Shown in pieces: positions 23,425 through 43,499 of a stretch of 64,000 nt of DNA. The notes beneath the pieces were generated by a model. That model saw nothing but the letters and a program-made list of their open reading frames with translations. It was not told the DNA's origin and did not search any database. Each line of letters starts with the position of its first letter. Positions within the stretch are counted from its first letter, which is position 1. A program made the position numbers and the translations under genes. This stretch comes from Enoplolaimus lenunculus (Eukaryota; Nematoda; Enoplea; Enoplida; Thoracostomopsidae): positions 1 to 64,000 of the forward strand of contig JASANG010001721.1 in the NCBI GenBank assembly GCA_030248215.1, read 5' to 3'.

Positions 23425-23733
23425 CAGGGTGCAACCGGAATTCCGGTTCCGGCATTTTTTCACCTTCCGGTTCCGGTTCCGGTAAATTTTTACCGGATTT
23501 AAAAATTCAGGTGTTATATGCCATTGATGGTGGATTTCACTTCAGTCGACGACGAAAATCTAAAATACAACAAATAAAATAAATACCTATGTTCGACTAA
23601 GGTTATTTCACAAATAATAGAGCAAAAAATAAGATTAAAATGAAATTTTTGGTGAAATGCATTTTTCACTTTCCGGTTCCAGTAAAATTTTCAAATTCCG
23701 GTTCCGGTAAATTGTAATTCCGGTTGCACCCTG
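23425..23733. mobile_element. CAGGGTGCAACCGG hAT-type element with perfect TSD
   Basis: The terminal repeats CAGGGTGCAACCGGAATTCC and GGTTGCACCCTG are flanked by CTGGCAAT at 23417-23424 and 23734-23741. Sub-terminal CCGGTTCC tandem repeats are present at both ends. The interior is near-identical to the copies at 30156 and 34719 but shorter. Confidence 0.9.
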
Positions 23734-23935
23734 CTGGCAATCGATTAGTGCAAAATACAACCGTTTTAATGTTTTCCCATTTTATTGTACTAGAATTTCT
23801 CCGAAAAAATTCCATGAGACACGCGGACAGAATCGTCACACAATTTCGTTTTAGAATTAGCCTCTTTCGTTCCACGCTGAAATTTTTTAGCCAAATTTTC
23901 GACACCATTCATTATTACCCAACAATTCTCTTTCC

Positions 23936-23940
23936 AATAA

Positions 23941-23973
<33 letters not shown>

Positions 23974-24123
23974 AACCAAACACAGGCACACAGTGCCATG
24001 TACTATGCCCATGTGGTACTGGTAATAATTTAAATTTGAACATCCATTTAGACAGTATTCGGTACACGTATAATACTATAATATCCACCTAACACACTAC
24101 GATAGCTTACTAACCACTGATTC

Positions 24124-24176
<53 letters not shown>

Positions 24177-24177
24177 C
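23936..24177. repeat. Two (CAA)n microsatellites
   Basis: Runs of CAA at about 23941-23975 and 24125-24177 (the second about 17 perfect units). Open frames of poly-Thr, poly-Asn or poly-Gln across them are artefacts. Confidence 0.95.
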
Positions 24178-24421
24178 TGGTGCTTTAAAATCTAAAACCT
24201 GAGAGACCACCTAATTTAATGGTAAATCACTTCGATGTACTGCGGTGTAAACATTCGTCACCAGAATTGATTTCAGTAGCGATTTTCATCTAAACAATAA
24301 TGCTTCTAACAGCGGTTACACGTTACTTGAACACAGTACTGGTGATCATAATCGCCAGTACAGATGTGATATAAAGGTAAATGACAAATTAAAAAAAACT
24401 TCGTGGCAATAGCAACCCTTA

Positions 24422-24660
24422 GGGTTGCACTATACTTTTTTTGACGCGCGACGCCATCCGACGCGTTGTCCGTCACTCGTACGGCGCCGTCCGTCACCGT
24501 ACGGCGCCGTCTGTCACCGTGCGGTATCGTACGTAAATAAATCACGTACTATAACGTATGGTGAAGGACGGTGACGAACGGCGCCGTATGAGTGACGCGC
24601 GGTGACGGACTACGCCGCACGGGTGACGGACGGCGCCGGATGTGAAGTATAGCGCAACCC
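24422..24660. mobile_element. TA-flanked MITE with GGGTTGCrCTATACTT ends
   Basis: The ends GGGTTGCACTATACTT and AAGTATAGCGCAACCC are flanked by TA. The interior is G/C-rich, with inverted ACGGCGCCGTCCGTCACC blocks, unlike the AT-rich surroundings. A second copy is at 37981-38216. Confidence 0.8.
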
Positions 24661-24922
24661 TAATAGTTGCCCAGCTCCTTGTCAGCATCAAAACTGGAGA
24701 CTCCTATTGGGATATTGTTTCTAAATAATACAAAATTCAACCACGAAATGCAAATTACTACACGCACAATACACACTAAAGGAATGATAAATACAGAAAA
24801 TTGCACATAAATGCAATATTATACATTACATTTTCAATTGACATCAGTATCCAATCCATAAATATTTTCGAAAACGAACCATTTTAAAACTCCGTCAATT
24901 TTACCAAAAGTGGATAATGACA

Positions 24923-25200
24923 AGAGTGTGCAACTCTTGGGGTCCCGCATGGTGTCAAATGTATCAGCGGGTGTTGCGTTTTTGGCCGACCGCTTCCCCC
25001 CTTGTTTAGAGGGGTAGTCGCTATCGCATGAGTAGCCCTAAATTAAACAATAAGGGAAGCATGTTTGACGCCGCATACATAAAGTGCTACGGCTCGCACC
25101 GGTTGTACCCTCCTCTAAAGAAGGGGGATGGGTAGGCCAAAAACGCAACGCGTGCCGGGTACATTCTTTTCTACACAGGCTGTGCCCAGTTGCCCACTCT
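24923..25200. mobile_element. MITE with AGAGTGnGCAACT ends
   Basis: The left end AGAGTGTGCAACTCTTGGGG and the right end CAGTTGCCCACTCT are inverted. Inner parts include GTGTTGCGTTTTTGGCC and its inverse GGCCAAAAACGCAACGCGT. Diverged pieces occur near 36430-36530, 44890-45020 and 45955-46045. Confidence 0.65.
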
Positions 25201-25804
25201 TATTAAAATAGCGATTGTCCACTCTTGATTTTACGAATCAGTTTTAATTTTATGGCTTTAAGTAGATTTTAACTTCACTATTTATAATATGTACATTGGT
25301 AAAGGTTTAAAGAATCACGTAAGCTATTAAAACAAAATTTACTTATTCGCTCGGCTGAAACCTGACGGATTCTTATCAAGATCAACTTCCTGAGCATTGT
25401 CCATTTAATTCAAATAAACTTAGAATTTAGACATCAACAGAATACTTAGTCAAAAGTTATACAAAATTTCCTACTCCAAAGACGCAATAATTGTAACCAC
25501 ATTTCCAAGAAGTAACACTGTCGTTCACAAATCAGGTCATGTATTCTAAGAATTCTGTGCCTTAAACACGTTACCTACATCGAATGGGCACCAAACCATT
25601 ACACTTGTCCGTCATGTTAGAATACAAATCTAAAGAGAGCACAATACAATACTCAGGACACTAACAAAATACAACAAACGCAACACAACAAAAAAAGAAT
25701 GATAAACAAACTTCCTTGATTACATCTTATAAACAAAAAACCATAACTAATTGCCATAACAAAATCATATCGATTCCTACTTAAACGTTGATTGTTCCCA
25801 GTCA

Positions 25805-31224
<5,420 letters not shown>

Positions 31225-31739
31225 CTGAAGAAAAATAAGGAAAGGAGGAAACGAAAGATCCCAACTCCCAACTCTTATCCGGCATTTCACTTATGAGACC
31301 CTATTAATTTGATCTAGCTAAACTAGCTAATAATAACATAATACGTATATAATACGTAATGTAGATGGGAAGGAAGGTCCTTGGTCAGGTTTCCACCATG
31401 GGAATCCATACACTTCACCAGAGTAAAAGAAGCAAATTACCCCCATACAATACTTAATATTTTAACGCAGTTAAACTTAACGTACCGCTGGATAAATTAC
31501 GTGAGCATCCCGATATAGCCGAGGAGGCCAGTTGAACGATTTTTTTGCTATGGTTCATTGTGCGAGTAAGCAGTGCAAAACCCCTGATTTAATTACGTAT
31601 GTTAAAATATCTCGCGATATTTACGCAAATAAATTATTACCCTGAAAACAGCTGGTGTCATAATCTGAGTGGAAAGTTCAGATTTAAAACCGTTATTGCT
31701 AACTATCGTGGAACAGTGGTCTGAAATGCTAAATATTTA

Positions 31740-31960
31740 GTTAAATGACATTTGACGTAGTGCTCGCTTAAGGATCCATAGGCTGAGAGTTCGATCCCCG
31801 TTCTAGCCTGTTTTTCCAGCTGCTTGGTAGAAAGGTCTGATGTCCTTGGTTCCTACCTAGACTGACGGTATACAATTTTGTATAGAAGGAGATTGATCTT
31901 AGTTCTGATTCTTTAATGTCTTTTTTAAAATTTTCCAGATCACGTGGACATAGTGAGGTC
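31740..31960. mobile_element. Possible tRNA-headed SINE
   Basis: GTGCTCGCTTAAGGATCCAT..GGCTGAGAGTTCGATCCCC looks like the anticodon arm, variable loop and B box of a Leu-like tRNA head, followed by about 150 bp of unrelated tail (GGTAGAAAGGTCTGATG...). The A-box region is degraded. It lies between the divergent IDH2 and RPS5 genes. Confidence 0.4.
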
Positions 31961-32794
31961 TTACCCCTCCTTTTCAACATGTATTTTGTTCACATTAACG
32001 ATTATGTATTTCGTGAGTAAATTTTTGATTTTTATGATCGTAATGTTTAGGTCTAGCTATGGTTTTACGTATTAGCAACAAAACTAACTCAAAATGGATC
32101 TTGGATTGGACATCAAACTTAAGAGTAAAAACCGCAAATTCATAACGCCGAACTATTGTTTCTGTGTTCATACTATCTTTCATAACAAATTTTTGGTACG
32201 ATGCTTTTCTAAATGATAGGCAGCACTCGACTCTATTTGCACAGTACATACTAGACCACTGTGAAAACTCAATTAAAATTCTAAATTTTTATCTTTAAGT
32301 GACTAATATACGATAAATTGGTTTGTCAACTCCCTAGCCATTGATGTAGCCAAGAACAGGGCTTAGGTATGACCCGTCAATTTTTTAAATATATGATGCT
32401 CTGTTTTAATATCTATTCGCCTCAAATAACAATTAGTAACATCTAGGCACTAAGCTAGGCAGTGTTTGTAGAAATTTGTAAAGTCGTCTCGTGTCATCTT
32501 ATTTTGCATTTAAGCAGAAGTTATCGTTTTGTTTAGCCGTTTATATCTTTGTATATGAACACATTACGTAGCATTGTACTTACAGAGTTGATCAAAAAGG
32601 AGTGTTTGCATTAATATAGGGATTGACGGTCGCATGCAACGTATGTTATAAATGGAGTTGGAGATTGTTTTGTGAAAGTTCTCGCGACGGTTTATAAGTT
32701 GTACGAATAAAACGGCAATTTTGAGCAGATGAAAATATTCAAAAGTTTTGCTAGAAAGATTTATTTATTTTCGGTGACAGTTAAAAAATAGCCG

Positions 32795-32840
32795 AGACCA
32801 AGACCAAAAGTCTCGATTTAGGTAGGTAGGGTCTTGGTCT
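32795..32840. other. Perfect 11-bp hairpin upstream of RPS5
   Basis: AGACCAAGACC (32795-32805) and its exact inverse GGTCTTGGTCT (32830-32840) are separated by 24 bp. It ends about 107 bp before the RPS5 start codon. It may be a structured promoter element, or the remnant of a small repeat. Confidence 0.6.
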
Positions 32841-32947
32841 TGCTTTTTTGACCGGGAAGGCCCATCCCTGCACTCTTCCTATATTTGTCAGATTTTTATT
32901 CAATATATAATACCTTGTTTATGTTTAATTAAAAACAAAACTTAGTA

Positions 32948-35235
<2,288 letters not shown>

Positions 35236-37688
35236 ATATTCACCTGTTGTGTTTTGGTATTGAAATGCAATGGTTTGCTAGAAGCAGGATAAAATTTAAA
35301 ACCAAATAAGCAATTGAATTTAAATCAGCATTTTGTTTTACGCTATCGTGGCAAATTGTTGCATATGTTGTTACATTTATGTTTTAGTTGCTGAAATTCT
35401 AATCTGGTAAAAGTTGTTGGACCGTGTTGTGATGAGCTTCTAGATATTTCTTTGTATTGCTTACGTTAGGAACAACTTGAAATTTTAAAGTACTGCTATA
35501 TAATCACCCAACAAGCAAAAGGCTTTGACCAGATTGATAGCTCGGTTCGCTCGTGCGTGTCCGTTTGCGTTTATGTATTCGCACTGGTTGCTTTAGCTTT
35601 CTGATATTTTAAAGAACACTAGCCGATGCATCGAAATTAAAATTTTGGATGAATTTAGTAATTATTTCATTTCGACAATTTGCAGCATAATGTAATGAAA
35701 AATTACTAGATATATAAGTGTTTTTAACTAATATGAGGTTAAAGATAAGGAAATTCCAGTGTTTCTGTAACGAAATGGGCTGTCAATTATACTGGACACG
35801 TATATCCGGTTTCATCCTGGTTTTCATACGAATTATAGAGCAGGATGTGGATTCGCTTTCACGAGACTTATAGGTGGGCAGGTTTAGAAACATACTCTTC
35901 AAACAACTGACCTATTTGAAACTTATATACTTCAATAAGTATCCGTTTCAGTTATTTCGATCACTATCCGGTTTCGTTATTTTTACTATCCGTTTACACC
36001 ATGCTGGCAAGCGTAAGTCTGGTTCCGCCAAACTCTATATCCGGTTTCCGCAAAATCTTTGGCGGATGTGTCGGCAATTTAAGTGAAAAAAATTACGTAG
36101 TTTCATAAAATATGTGCCCTTCGCCTATTTGTCTGTTTTAGGGAAATTTTGTAAGTTTCAATTGCCGATAAAACATGTATAATGTATATTAATGTTAAAA
36201 TTAGTCTCCCGTGTGGCAGGGTACAACCGGATGTTTGGTTTTTGCTGAAAAGCGTGACAAAAGTAAAACAAAACGCGCTAAACCGATAAATTATGCAAAA
36301 TTTTACTAACGAAGTTGGAGGCAGCCCTCCGGTTGTTTGGCTGATGGTGTGTAAAATTTGTTTGCAATATGCACACGTTTTACAAATTAAAACACATTGA
36401 GTAATTTAAAAATTAAAAAGATTGAAAAATTTTTGCCCCCCCCCCCCGAGCAGGTGCGGGTATGACCAAAACCACAGCTGCTAGGTATGTTATCTCGGAC
36501 AAATTTGCTCCGTTGCACACTCTTATAAATGTGATTATCTGCTCTGTTGGTCTTTAGTATGATACAACTTCACCAAAGGTACACTCGGTTTACGAGCAAC
36601 GTTTCGAGGGTCCGTATAGCTTTGTTTCCTACAAGTTTCGTTTTTGACCAAGACGGTAAGGTTTCATGTTTACTCATTTTGCTACGGCATTTTAGTTTTA
36701 TCTTATTTATCAACTACTGTTTAGCAAGGCTCAACCGGAGGTGAAGACTACCAGAACAGGTGGTAAACAAAATTTGCCGAAGCCACATGTGAAATGGTAG
36801 AAGACAAAAAAAATTTTAATTTGTTCAATTTAGCGGCCAATGTTTACAGTAATGGCCGTCCCAATGTCCCGGAACAGCAATGCATCAGGAGTACAGCACT
36901 AAATTTAAATGGGACGGCCAATGTTGCTTTTAGGGGCGTCCCGTTTTTCAACGTAATTTGTACACTTGTTTGAATTTATTATTTCAATCATATAAGCACG
37001 ATGGTATTCATTATATATGGTTAGCACATCTCAAACTCGTCTTTTCAGTTTATTTCTCGTGTTGGTTGCACAAGGTTTGTAAACGAGTGTGGCTTTCATA
37101 TAAGTTGTAGTTCAAAAACTATTGACAGAAAGGGTTCGCAAGTACAAGTGAGTTTCGCCGATTTGTCAAAAAACAAGTTTAAAGATCAAAAGTTTCTATA
37201 AGTGTGCACTTTCCAGTCTAGTAATTAGTCATTGAAAATTAACTTCGGAGCTGAATAATGCCGAAGCAGGAGCCGGAGGTCAACGAAACTTGCCGGAGCC
37301 GGAGGTGGGGCGAAATTAGGTAGTAAAATGATGGTTGATTAGTTAATTTTAGCCAATATCAGTAATATGTTGTTAAGTTGACTGGTTTTACTCTAACATT
37401 CTGCAAAATTTCGGAAATCCTTTCCTGAAAATTGTACAAAAATAAAACGAACCACGCTAAAGAGATGGATTTTGCAAAATTTCAATACCGAAATTGGCGG
37501 AACCTCTGGCAGAAGTTTTACCGGAGCCGGGGATATATATACATACATCTGTGTGTGTATCTGTCAACTTGTAAACTCAAGTATTTGTAAAAGCAAAAGG
37601 TGGACTTTGGTTGTTAAATTCATTTAAAGATGCGTCTCTGCAAACCAGCCCCATAGCTTTTAGTGCTTTGGTACTGTTATCTTTTTAA

Positions 37689-37787
37689 CCCCTTCTCACA
37701 TTGAGTTTCCACTCCAGTCACTGGAGTTCGAATCCTAGCATAAAAGTAGGTTTCAGTGTAAATAGAAAATATTCTTGTGAGAAAGGG
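37689..37787 (+). mobile_element. TTAA-flanked short element, second copy
   Basis: CCCCTTCTCACATTGAG...CTTGTGAGAAAGGG lies between TTAA (37685-37688) and TTAA (37788-37791). Its interior keeps only the T-arm-like CACTGGAGTTCGAATCCTAG of the tRNA-like core seen in the 683-945 copy. Confidence 0.78.
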
Positions 37788-37918
37788 TTAAGGAAATGAC
37801 CTATTTAATTTAATTTTCTAGATATATATTATATTAAGGCCCTGTAAAGTTTTTGCAGCAAAAACTAGCACGTTTGAATAAGAACTATTTAAAAAACTCT
37901 ACCAGATCAAAAACATTA

Positions 37919-38424
37919 AGCCTTATTCACACGTGCAAGTTTTTGCAACGAGAACTCACAGCTGCAACTTGCACAAAATATGGTTGCGGTATACTTGACG
38001 TCCGGTGCCGTCCGTCACTCGTACGGCGCCATCCATCACCATCCGTCACCCGAACGGCGCCGTCCGTCACCATACGTTATCCTACGTGAGCTATATATAT
38101 TTGCATCCGATACCGCAAGGTGATGGACGGCGTCGTACGGTGACCGTACGGGTGGCGGACGGCGCCGAACTTGTGACGGAGAGTGCCGCACATCAACAAA
38201 AGTATAGCGCAACCCTTACTTGCAGCTGCAAATATTTTCAAAGGCACATTCCTATTGACCAATCAAACTGCAATTATGCGTTCACAGATGCGAATTATAT
38301 TCAATAGCATGAATTTCAGTCATTGCAGCTGCAAGAACTTCAAAGCTGATTTGTGAGCTAACTTGCACATGCAAGTTGCACGTGCAACTTTTCGCTGCAA
38401 AAAACTTTCACGTGCGAATCGGGC
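37919..38424. mobile_element. PIF/Harbinger-like MITE with TTA TSD, interrupted
   Basis: The ends AGCCTTATTCACACGTGCAA and the inverse of AGCCCGATTCGCACGTGAAA are flanked by TTA (37916-37918 and 38425-38427). A three-base TTA duplication is the PIF/Harbinger pattern. Sub-terminal GCAGCTGCAA blocks repeat. The element is split by the G/C-rich TA-type MITE at 37981-38216. Confidence 0.8.
37981..38216. mobile_element. G/C-rich MITE nested in the Harbinger-like element
   Basis: TGGTTGCGGTATACTTGACG...AAGTATAGCGCAACCC matches the element at 24422-24660, including the inverted CGTCCGTCAC/GTGACGGA interior. It is inserted just inside the left arm of its host. Confidence 0.8.
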
Positions 38425-38739
38425 TTTAGAATATTTGTAAATTTAGTACAAAGGTTTGTGAGAAGTTCGTGATTTTGCCTTAAGCCGGTATCCTGTATCG
38501 CCTGTTATGTTCTTTATCTCGATGTATGCTTATCGCTCTGATTTAGTAAAACGCGGCCGGTAAATGTTTATTATAAATCCCAACCCGAAACCCGTATGAC
38601 ACCAAATATTCAATATTAACACCAGCAAATTACAGGTTATGCAATTTAACTGGCAACCCGAGCCTGAATCTGGTTTAATCCAGCCACTGGTTTTACCGTA
38701 CCCAATACTTTAATCGTTTTCCAGAATCCGTGCAATCCT

Positions 38740-38885
38740 AACCCCGTTATAATTACACCCCGTAAAACCGTGTACTCTAACCCCGTTAGAGTTACACCAA
38801 ATTTCCGACCAATCTAACCCCGTTAGATTTGGCCTAGCCGTTGTAGAATAATAAATCTAACCCTGTTAGATTTATTAGACTACTT
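38740..38885. repeat. Cluster of short palindromes TCTAACCCCGTTAGA
   Basis: Perfect or near-perfect copies of CTAACCCCGTTAG lie at about 38771, 38815 and (as CTAACCCTGTTAG) 38862, each with extended matching A/T arms. A related AACCCCGTTATAATTACACC precedes them. Spacing is about 45 bp. Confidence 0.6.
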
Positions 38886-40247
38886 TTTCCCAGGTTTCCT
38901 TTAATACCCCAAGTTCCTTTAGCACATGACACCAGTATCCGATACTGGGTAAATTCTGCGCCTTGCGCAATGCCGATTACACCGTAATGCCGTAATTCTT
39001 TCACATCCTATGCCACCGTGACTATTCTTACACGAATTCAATTCCACCTTACTTACTAAAAACTTCCGCCTTTAACCCAAATACGCCAACGCAAAACTCG
39101 AAAACTGTAGGTATAACAACGTACGAATCTGTTAACAACCAGCAGAAAATGTGACAACCGATTTAACTAGCTCCAAAACCAAGACTGATTCCGGTCCTGG
39201 CTACCCATTTCGGCATCTCGACCTCATTTGCATTTTTGCCGACACCCACAATTGGGTGTCCGCAATGCGGTTGAGGTCCAGAGCCACACATCCGGTACCT
39301 TCAACAACAACAACAATACTCCCGAGACACACATATAAACAAAGCACCATATTGGTGCTGACATAGCCTAGCTATGTCCTTAGTCGCAGATCCAGCCAAC
39401 TAAATATGCGATACTAATCAACAAGTACTAAATGGCCACGCAGGGCCCCAGGTAAGTTACATTGCGGACACAGCCGCCATAGCATAGTTTTACAAATTTC
39501 TACGCCTTGTAGCAACGCCTAAGCCTAACTTAAGTTCTAAGAGAGACTAGGTGGAGCCAGGGACTCCCTTAAGGTGTGGTTTTGATATAGGGTTTTATTT
39601 TATAGTTTTAGTTTTTAGTTTGAAATAGGTTTAAGTGTGGCACAGCCACCTACAAGGTTCGCTACATCTCGCTTGATCAATATGATGTTCAACAGACGAA
39701 GATATTACAGGAAGACAAGAAAAATTTAAACGGTATCAAAATTTTTAAAATACATTAAAAATAATTAAACCTTGCTATAAGCTTATATTGATTATTCACG
39801 ATTACGTGTCTCAGAGGACACAGCCTAAAACTAACCATTTCAAATTCGACCCTTGAAATCTGTTTCGCTATAGGTCCACTAAATCGCTTACTTCAAGAAG
39901 AAAACCTTGTTACGATTATGTTAGGCCAAAAGCTCGATAGGTTCTTCTGAGAATTTACCCAATTTTTTCCGAGTCTTGCGATCTCTCACAGGCTTTATGG
40001 AGCGTCAGGGAATGTTGCGTCTAAATATAATCTACTGTTTCACAAGAAATGTTTATTGTCATTTTAGCTGAAAAACGCGTCTGTAGCTATTATTATTTTG
40101 GAACTCTAAGTGATTTTAACTGCTTTCTGTCCATATTCGTCTATTTTAGTCTTGTATCCCTCAGGCAAACTCATTAATTGACTTCAGAAGTATTAGCCGT
40201 CATCTCTGTCTAATCTTTATATTTTGTACTTCTATAATTGATATATC

Positions 40248-40399
40248 GTGTCCATGTAAAAAGATCTGGGGCGGAACGTTGTTCTATGGGACTGCAATAG
40301 AGTAAGATTAACCTTTAGAGTATTTTTTTGCTTGGCTTACGCTTAGGCTTACAAATATGCTTATAAAAAACTGTTCAGCCCCTTTTCTTTACTTTGGCC
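40248..40399 (-). mobile_element. TTAGGC-core MITE with perfect TSD GATATATC
   Basis: It runs from GTGTCCATGTAAAAAGATCTGG to CCCCTTTTCTTTACTTTGGCC. The 8-bp flanks GATATATC (40240-40247 and 40400-40407) are identical. Confidence 0.88.
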
Positions 40400-40579
40400 G
40401 ATATATCTATAGATGTTGGCTATAAAATAGTATATGTGCCTGAGTTGGCATACATATATTAGAATGCCTTATATTAATTGAAACTTATATTATTAAATTA
40501 CATTCAATACATATCATATCGTTGATTCCGACCGCCTTTTGATGCCGCGTTCATTGAAATGGTAAGCTGTTACCCTTGA

Positions 40580-40952
40580 ACCATATTCTCAAATTGCGTA
40601 TACCCTAACATCAGTTAGCGATAGGTTTTCAAATTAACCTACATCTGCAATTGCAGATCTCCAAATTGGCACTTAAGTAGGGCAAATCGAACGCGAACAA
40701 TGCGGACCCGTAACCAAACTGAGCCCCCCTGGAAAATTTTGGGGCCCCCTAGAAAGATTTCAACCTTGCTTGTAACTCATTGAAAACCCTTGAATGCTCC
40801 ACCTAAAAAATTTTTAGCCCCCCCAGCAAGGTGAGCTGGCTACGGGCGTGGAACAATGTGCTGAATTTCAAATCTCATCATGCTCTGGTTCCAAAGATGC
40901 AGCACCTATCACCAAGTGGTAATAGATGCTACACACATTTGAGAATACGGGC
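40580..40952. mobile_element. GGGCCCATATTCTCAAA MITE, interrupted copy
   Basis: ACCATATTCTCAAATTGCG on the left and CACATTTGAGAATACGGGC on the right match the 6823 and 63286 copies. The interior is split by a hAT-type MITE at 40703-40850. Confidence 0.75.
40703..40850. mobile_element. hAT-type MITE (CCCGTAGCCAGC) nested with perfect TSD
   Basis: CGGACCCGTAACCAAACTGA...CAAGGTGAGCTGGCTACGGG lies between identical GAACAATG flanks (40695-40702 and 40851-40858). These flanks belong to the host MITE. A relative is at about 47481-47635 (CCTGCAGCCAGCTCACCTTG). Confidence 0.9.
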
Positions 40953-41065
40953 TCTTGTCAAAGGGTTTTGAAGTTATTTCAAATTCGCAGATGCGCAGAC
41001 TGACAATTTTTTGAGAATTTTTCTGAGTTGCATATGAAAATATAATTGAGCTGCATATGGACGTT

Positions 41066-41400
41066 CAGAGTGCAACCGAACGTGAAAAATACCGAAGCCG
41101 GAGGTCAGCAAAATTTGCCGTAGCCGGATGCGAAACCTGAGATGATATGAAGTCAGGTAGTTAAAAATGATATTTAATTTGTTAATTTTAGCAAATATCT
41201 GCAATGTTTTGTTAAAAGTTTGACTTTACGCTTTTTTTGTACGCGCCAAACAGATAAATTTTGTAAAACAGTGCAAAATTTCACTACCGAAATTTAGTGC
41301 CGGGAACCTCCGGCAAAATTCTACCGGAGCCGGACTCCGAGCCGGAGGTTGATTTTCTGCCGGAACCAGAGCCGGACGCAAACCTCCGGGTTGTACCCTG
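41066..41400. mobile_element. CCGGAGCCGG-type relative of the CAGGGTGCAACC family
   Basis: CAGAGTGCAACCGAAC at the left and CGGGTTGTACCCTG at the right are inverted. Sub-terminal CCGGAGCCGGA repeats replace the CCGGTTCCGG repeats of the younger subfamily. Related DNA is at 37257-37535 and from 63640 to the window end. Confidence 0.7.
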
Positions 41401-43499
41401 GCGCGAATTAACGGGTGACGGTACATACTTGACATTTTTATAGACATGTGGATAGATATCTGTTCCAGGAGCGAAATACTTCGATTCGACGACTCAAAAA
41501 ACAGAGCTAGGGCAAATGTGGACTCCAGTCCCATGATCTCCCGTTAGATTTGTCCCTGATCTGCGAAGTATCTGTACTTGCGTCATTTGTAAAATATACA
41601 TATGCTACACAAACCGCTGAAGCCTTATATATTTCATAATTTTTGTCTAAACCAACTTTTAGTTTTCAGGTTTATTTGAGTTTATAGGTTTCTTTTAAAT
41701 AGGCAAACAGGTTGATACTTTATGCTCGCAAACCTGATTTATGCATAAAAGTCTATATTGAATTTACAGCAAGTAAAGGTCGAGTTTAGCTGAAATAGTG
41801 ATGATTTGTTTGAGTATAAGGGTGTTTTGACAGCTTTTATTTGTTGAGACTCTGTGTCAGTCTCGCGATTGGATATTTTAATCATTGAGTTGAAACGCAG
41901 CAAACCTAAAGTTCGGGTGTGATTGTCACAGTGGATATTTTTGCTTCAAAAGTAGACACTGCGACATGCTGACTGCAATCTCTGACGGCGTTTAACGGAC
42001 TTCAGTAATTTTTACTGTCGGAGTTCCATTTTATACCATCCGGCGTTATATTTTGTTTCACCAGGCATACGAAAATGTCAGCCCATTCGTGTGAAAATAT
42101 CTCTCGGGTGATGGATAATGACTGACCATCCTTATTTCGGACGGTGTCCAGGCATTTTAATATGGTCCCGTCACTGCGTTGCAGAATGCCCCCCGTTTAT
42201 CCTTGTACCAGAGAAGTGTAAAGTGGGTGTGGGTAAATATATCTTTACCCGACCATACGCCTTACCAGAGAAAGTTTCAATTGTACCCGAAGATATACCT
42301 GCGCTAAATTCACTTGCCCGCGTCCCACGTCTACCCATGCTCATTTTTGCAGTGTGTAAAAAGTTATTAAATATTTCAATGTATTAATATTTATAATCGC
42401 TTGACCTTCGCATACGCCACAATAAACTTTATAGTAAAAGTTAAACTGGAACGACGAAACTCGAGGGCAAAATTACCGTTGCTGATTTTCAACAAAATTA
42501 GCCGCAGCCGGAATTTTTTACCTGCGCTTTAAAATTCTTTATCCCTGGTATACTCGCGTCAAAATGTTCTTACCCAGCCCGCGTTTACCCGCGAGTTACC
42601 GCGTGTAGCGCTCAGCTGTGCCTTTCACCGGCCGTCGCTTGCCCAAAAATGATAGGATTTTTAAATTTTTTCTATTTATATTTAAGCTTCTTAATCCCTC
42701 TCCTAATGATTCCACAGAATAATTTGAGTCGTTCCCAAGCAGTAACTTTTATACTTCAAAAAATCGAATTTTTCAAAAATTCAAATTCATGTGTGAAATG
42801 TTCATGGAAGGTCATGAAACGCTTATATATACAATTGTTTCGATATCGGACCATGTTTCCGCGAATGCGCTATGATAGAAATAACCAAAAAGTCATATAA
42901 ATATTCTTTTGGAAGGCGGTTTGGCAATCCGGCAGTGAAGTGCGTTAGTCCAGGTCGCCGCCATGGCTATCGCGATATATATGCCCGTACTACGAACAAT
43001 GATGGACATCGGATAGCTTCATATTCGAATATCCGGTAGTTCCTCCGGATATTAATTTGCAGATGTCAAGTACCAATTTATAATCTAAACGTCAAATGGG
43101 CACGTAATGTGGCGTCGGCTTTATTGAATTTTGGATAAACCAAAACTACTTATTAGTATATTTTTAAAATTATAAATCTAACTAATTAGATTCGTAATTC
43201 GTTAAAGTAATTTTTCCATTTCGAATTTTCTAGAAAACTTGAAAATGACAAATTGAGAAAAAAAATCGTTTTATTCTTTCTGTTGTTCTGGCAATTTTAG
43301 CGTATGTACCGAGGCGTTAAGATTTATTGTTAAAGTTGTTCCTGAAAAGCCTTTATCTCATTGTCCCATTTGGGTATACTTTTGAGTATTTTTGTACGAA
43401 TGCTTTATATATATATATTTATTGAAACAAATTGTGTATTAATGTGGCTGGAGAGGCTGTTATTTTTAAAACTTACTTTGTTGAATTTTTAAGACTAAA

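Larger units (their letters stand above)
20900..25800. other. Repeat-rich intergenic region between FAM50A and IDH2
   Basis: Apart from the elements listed separately, I find no supported exon. It contains CAA microsatellites (about 23941-23975 and 24125-24177), the terminal fragment of a TTAGGC-core MITE at 22502-22545, a left-truncated copy at about 22247-22348, and AT-rich spacer. Confidence 0.5.

Noticed and set aside
23790-24092. Frames with poly-Cys or poly-Thr near 23.9 kb
   Set aside because: Produced by the CAA microsatellite and adjacent non-coding DNA.
31225-31290. Longer IDH2 start at 31290
   Set aside because: The extra residues are not presequence-like and lie beyond the ATG at 31224, which gives a typical short basic presequence directly before KRIKVAKP.
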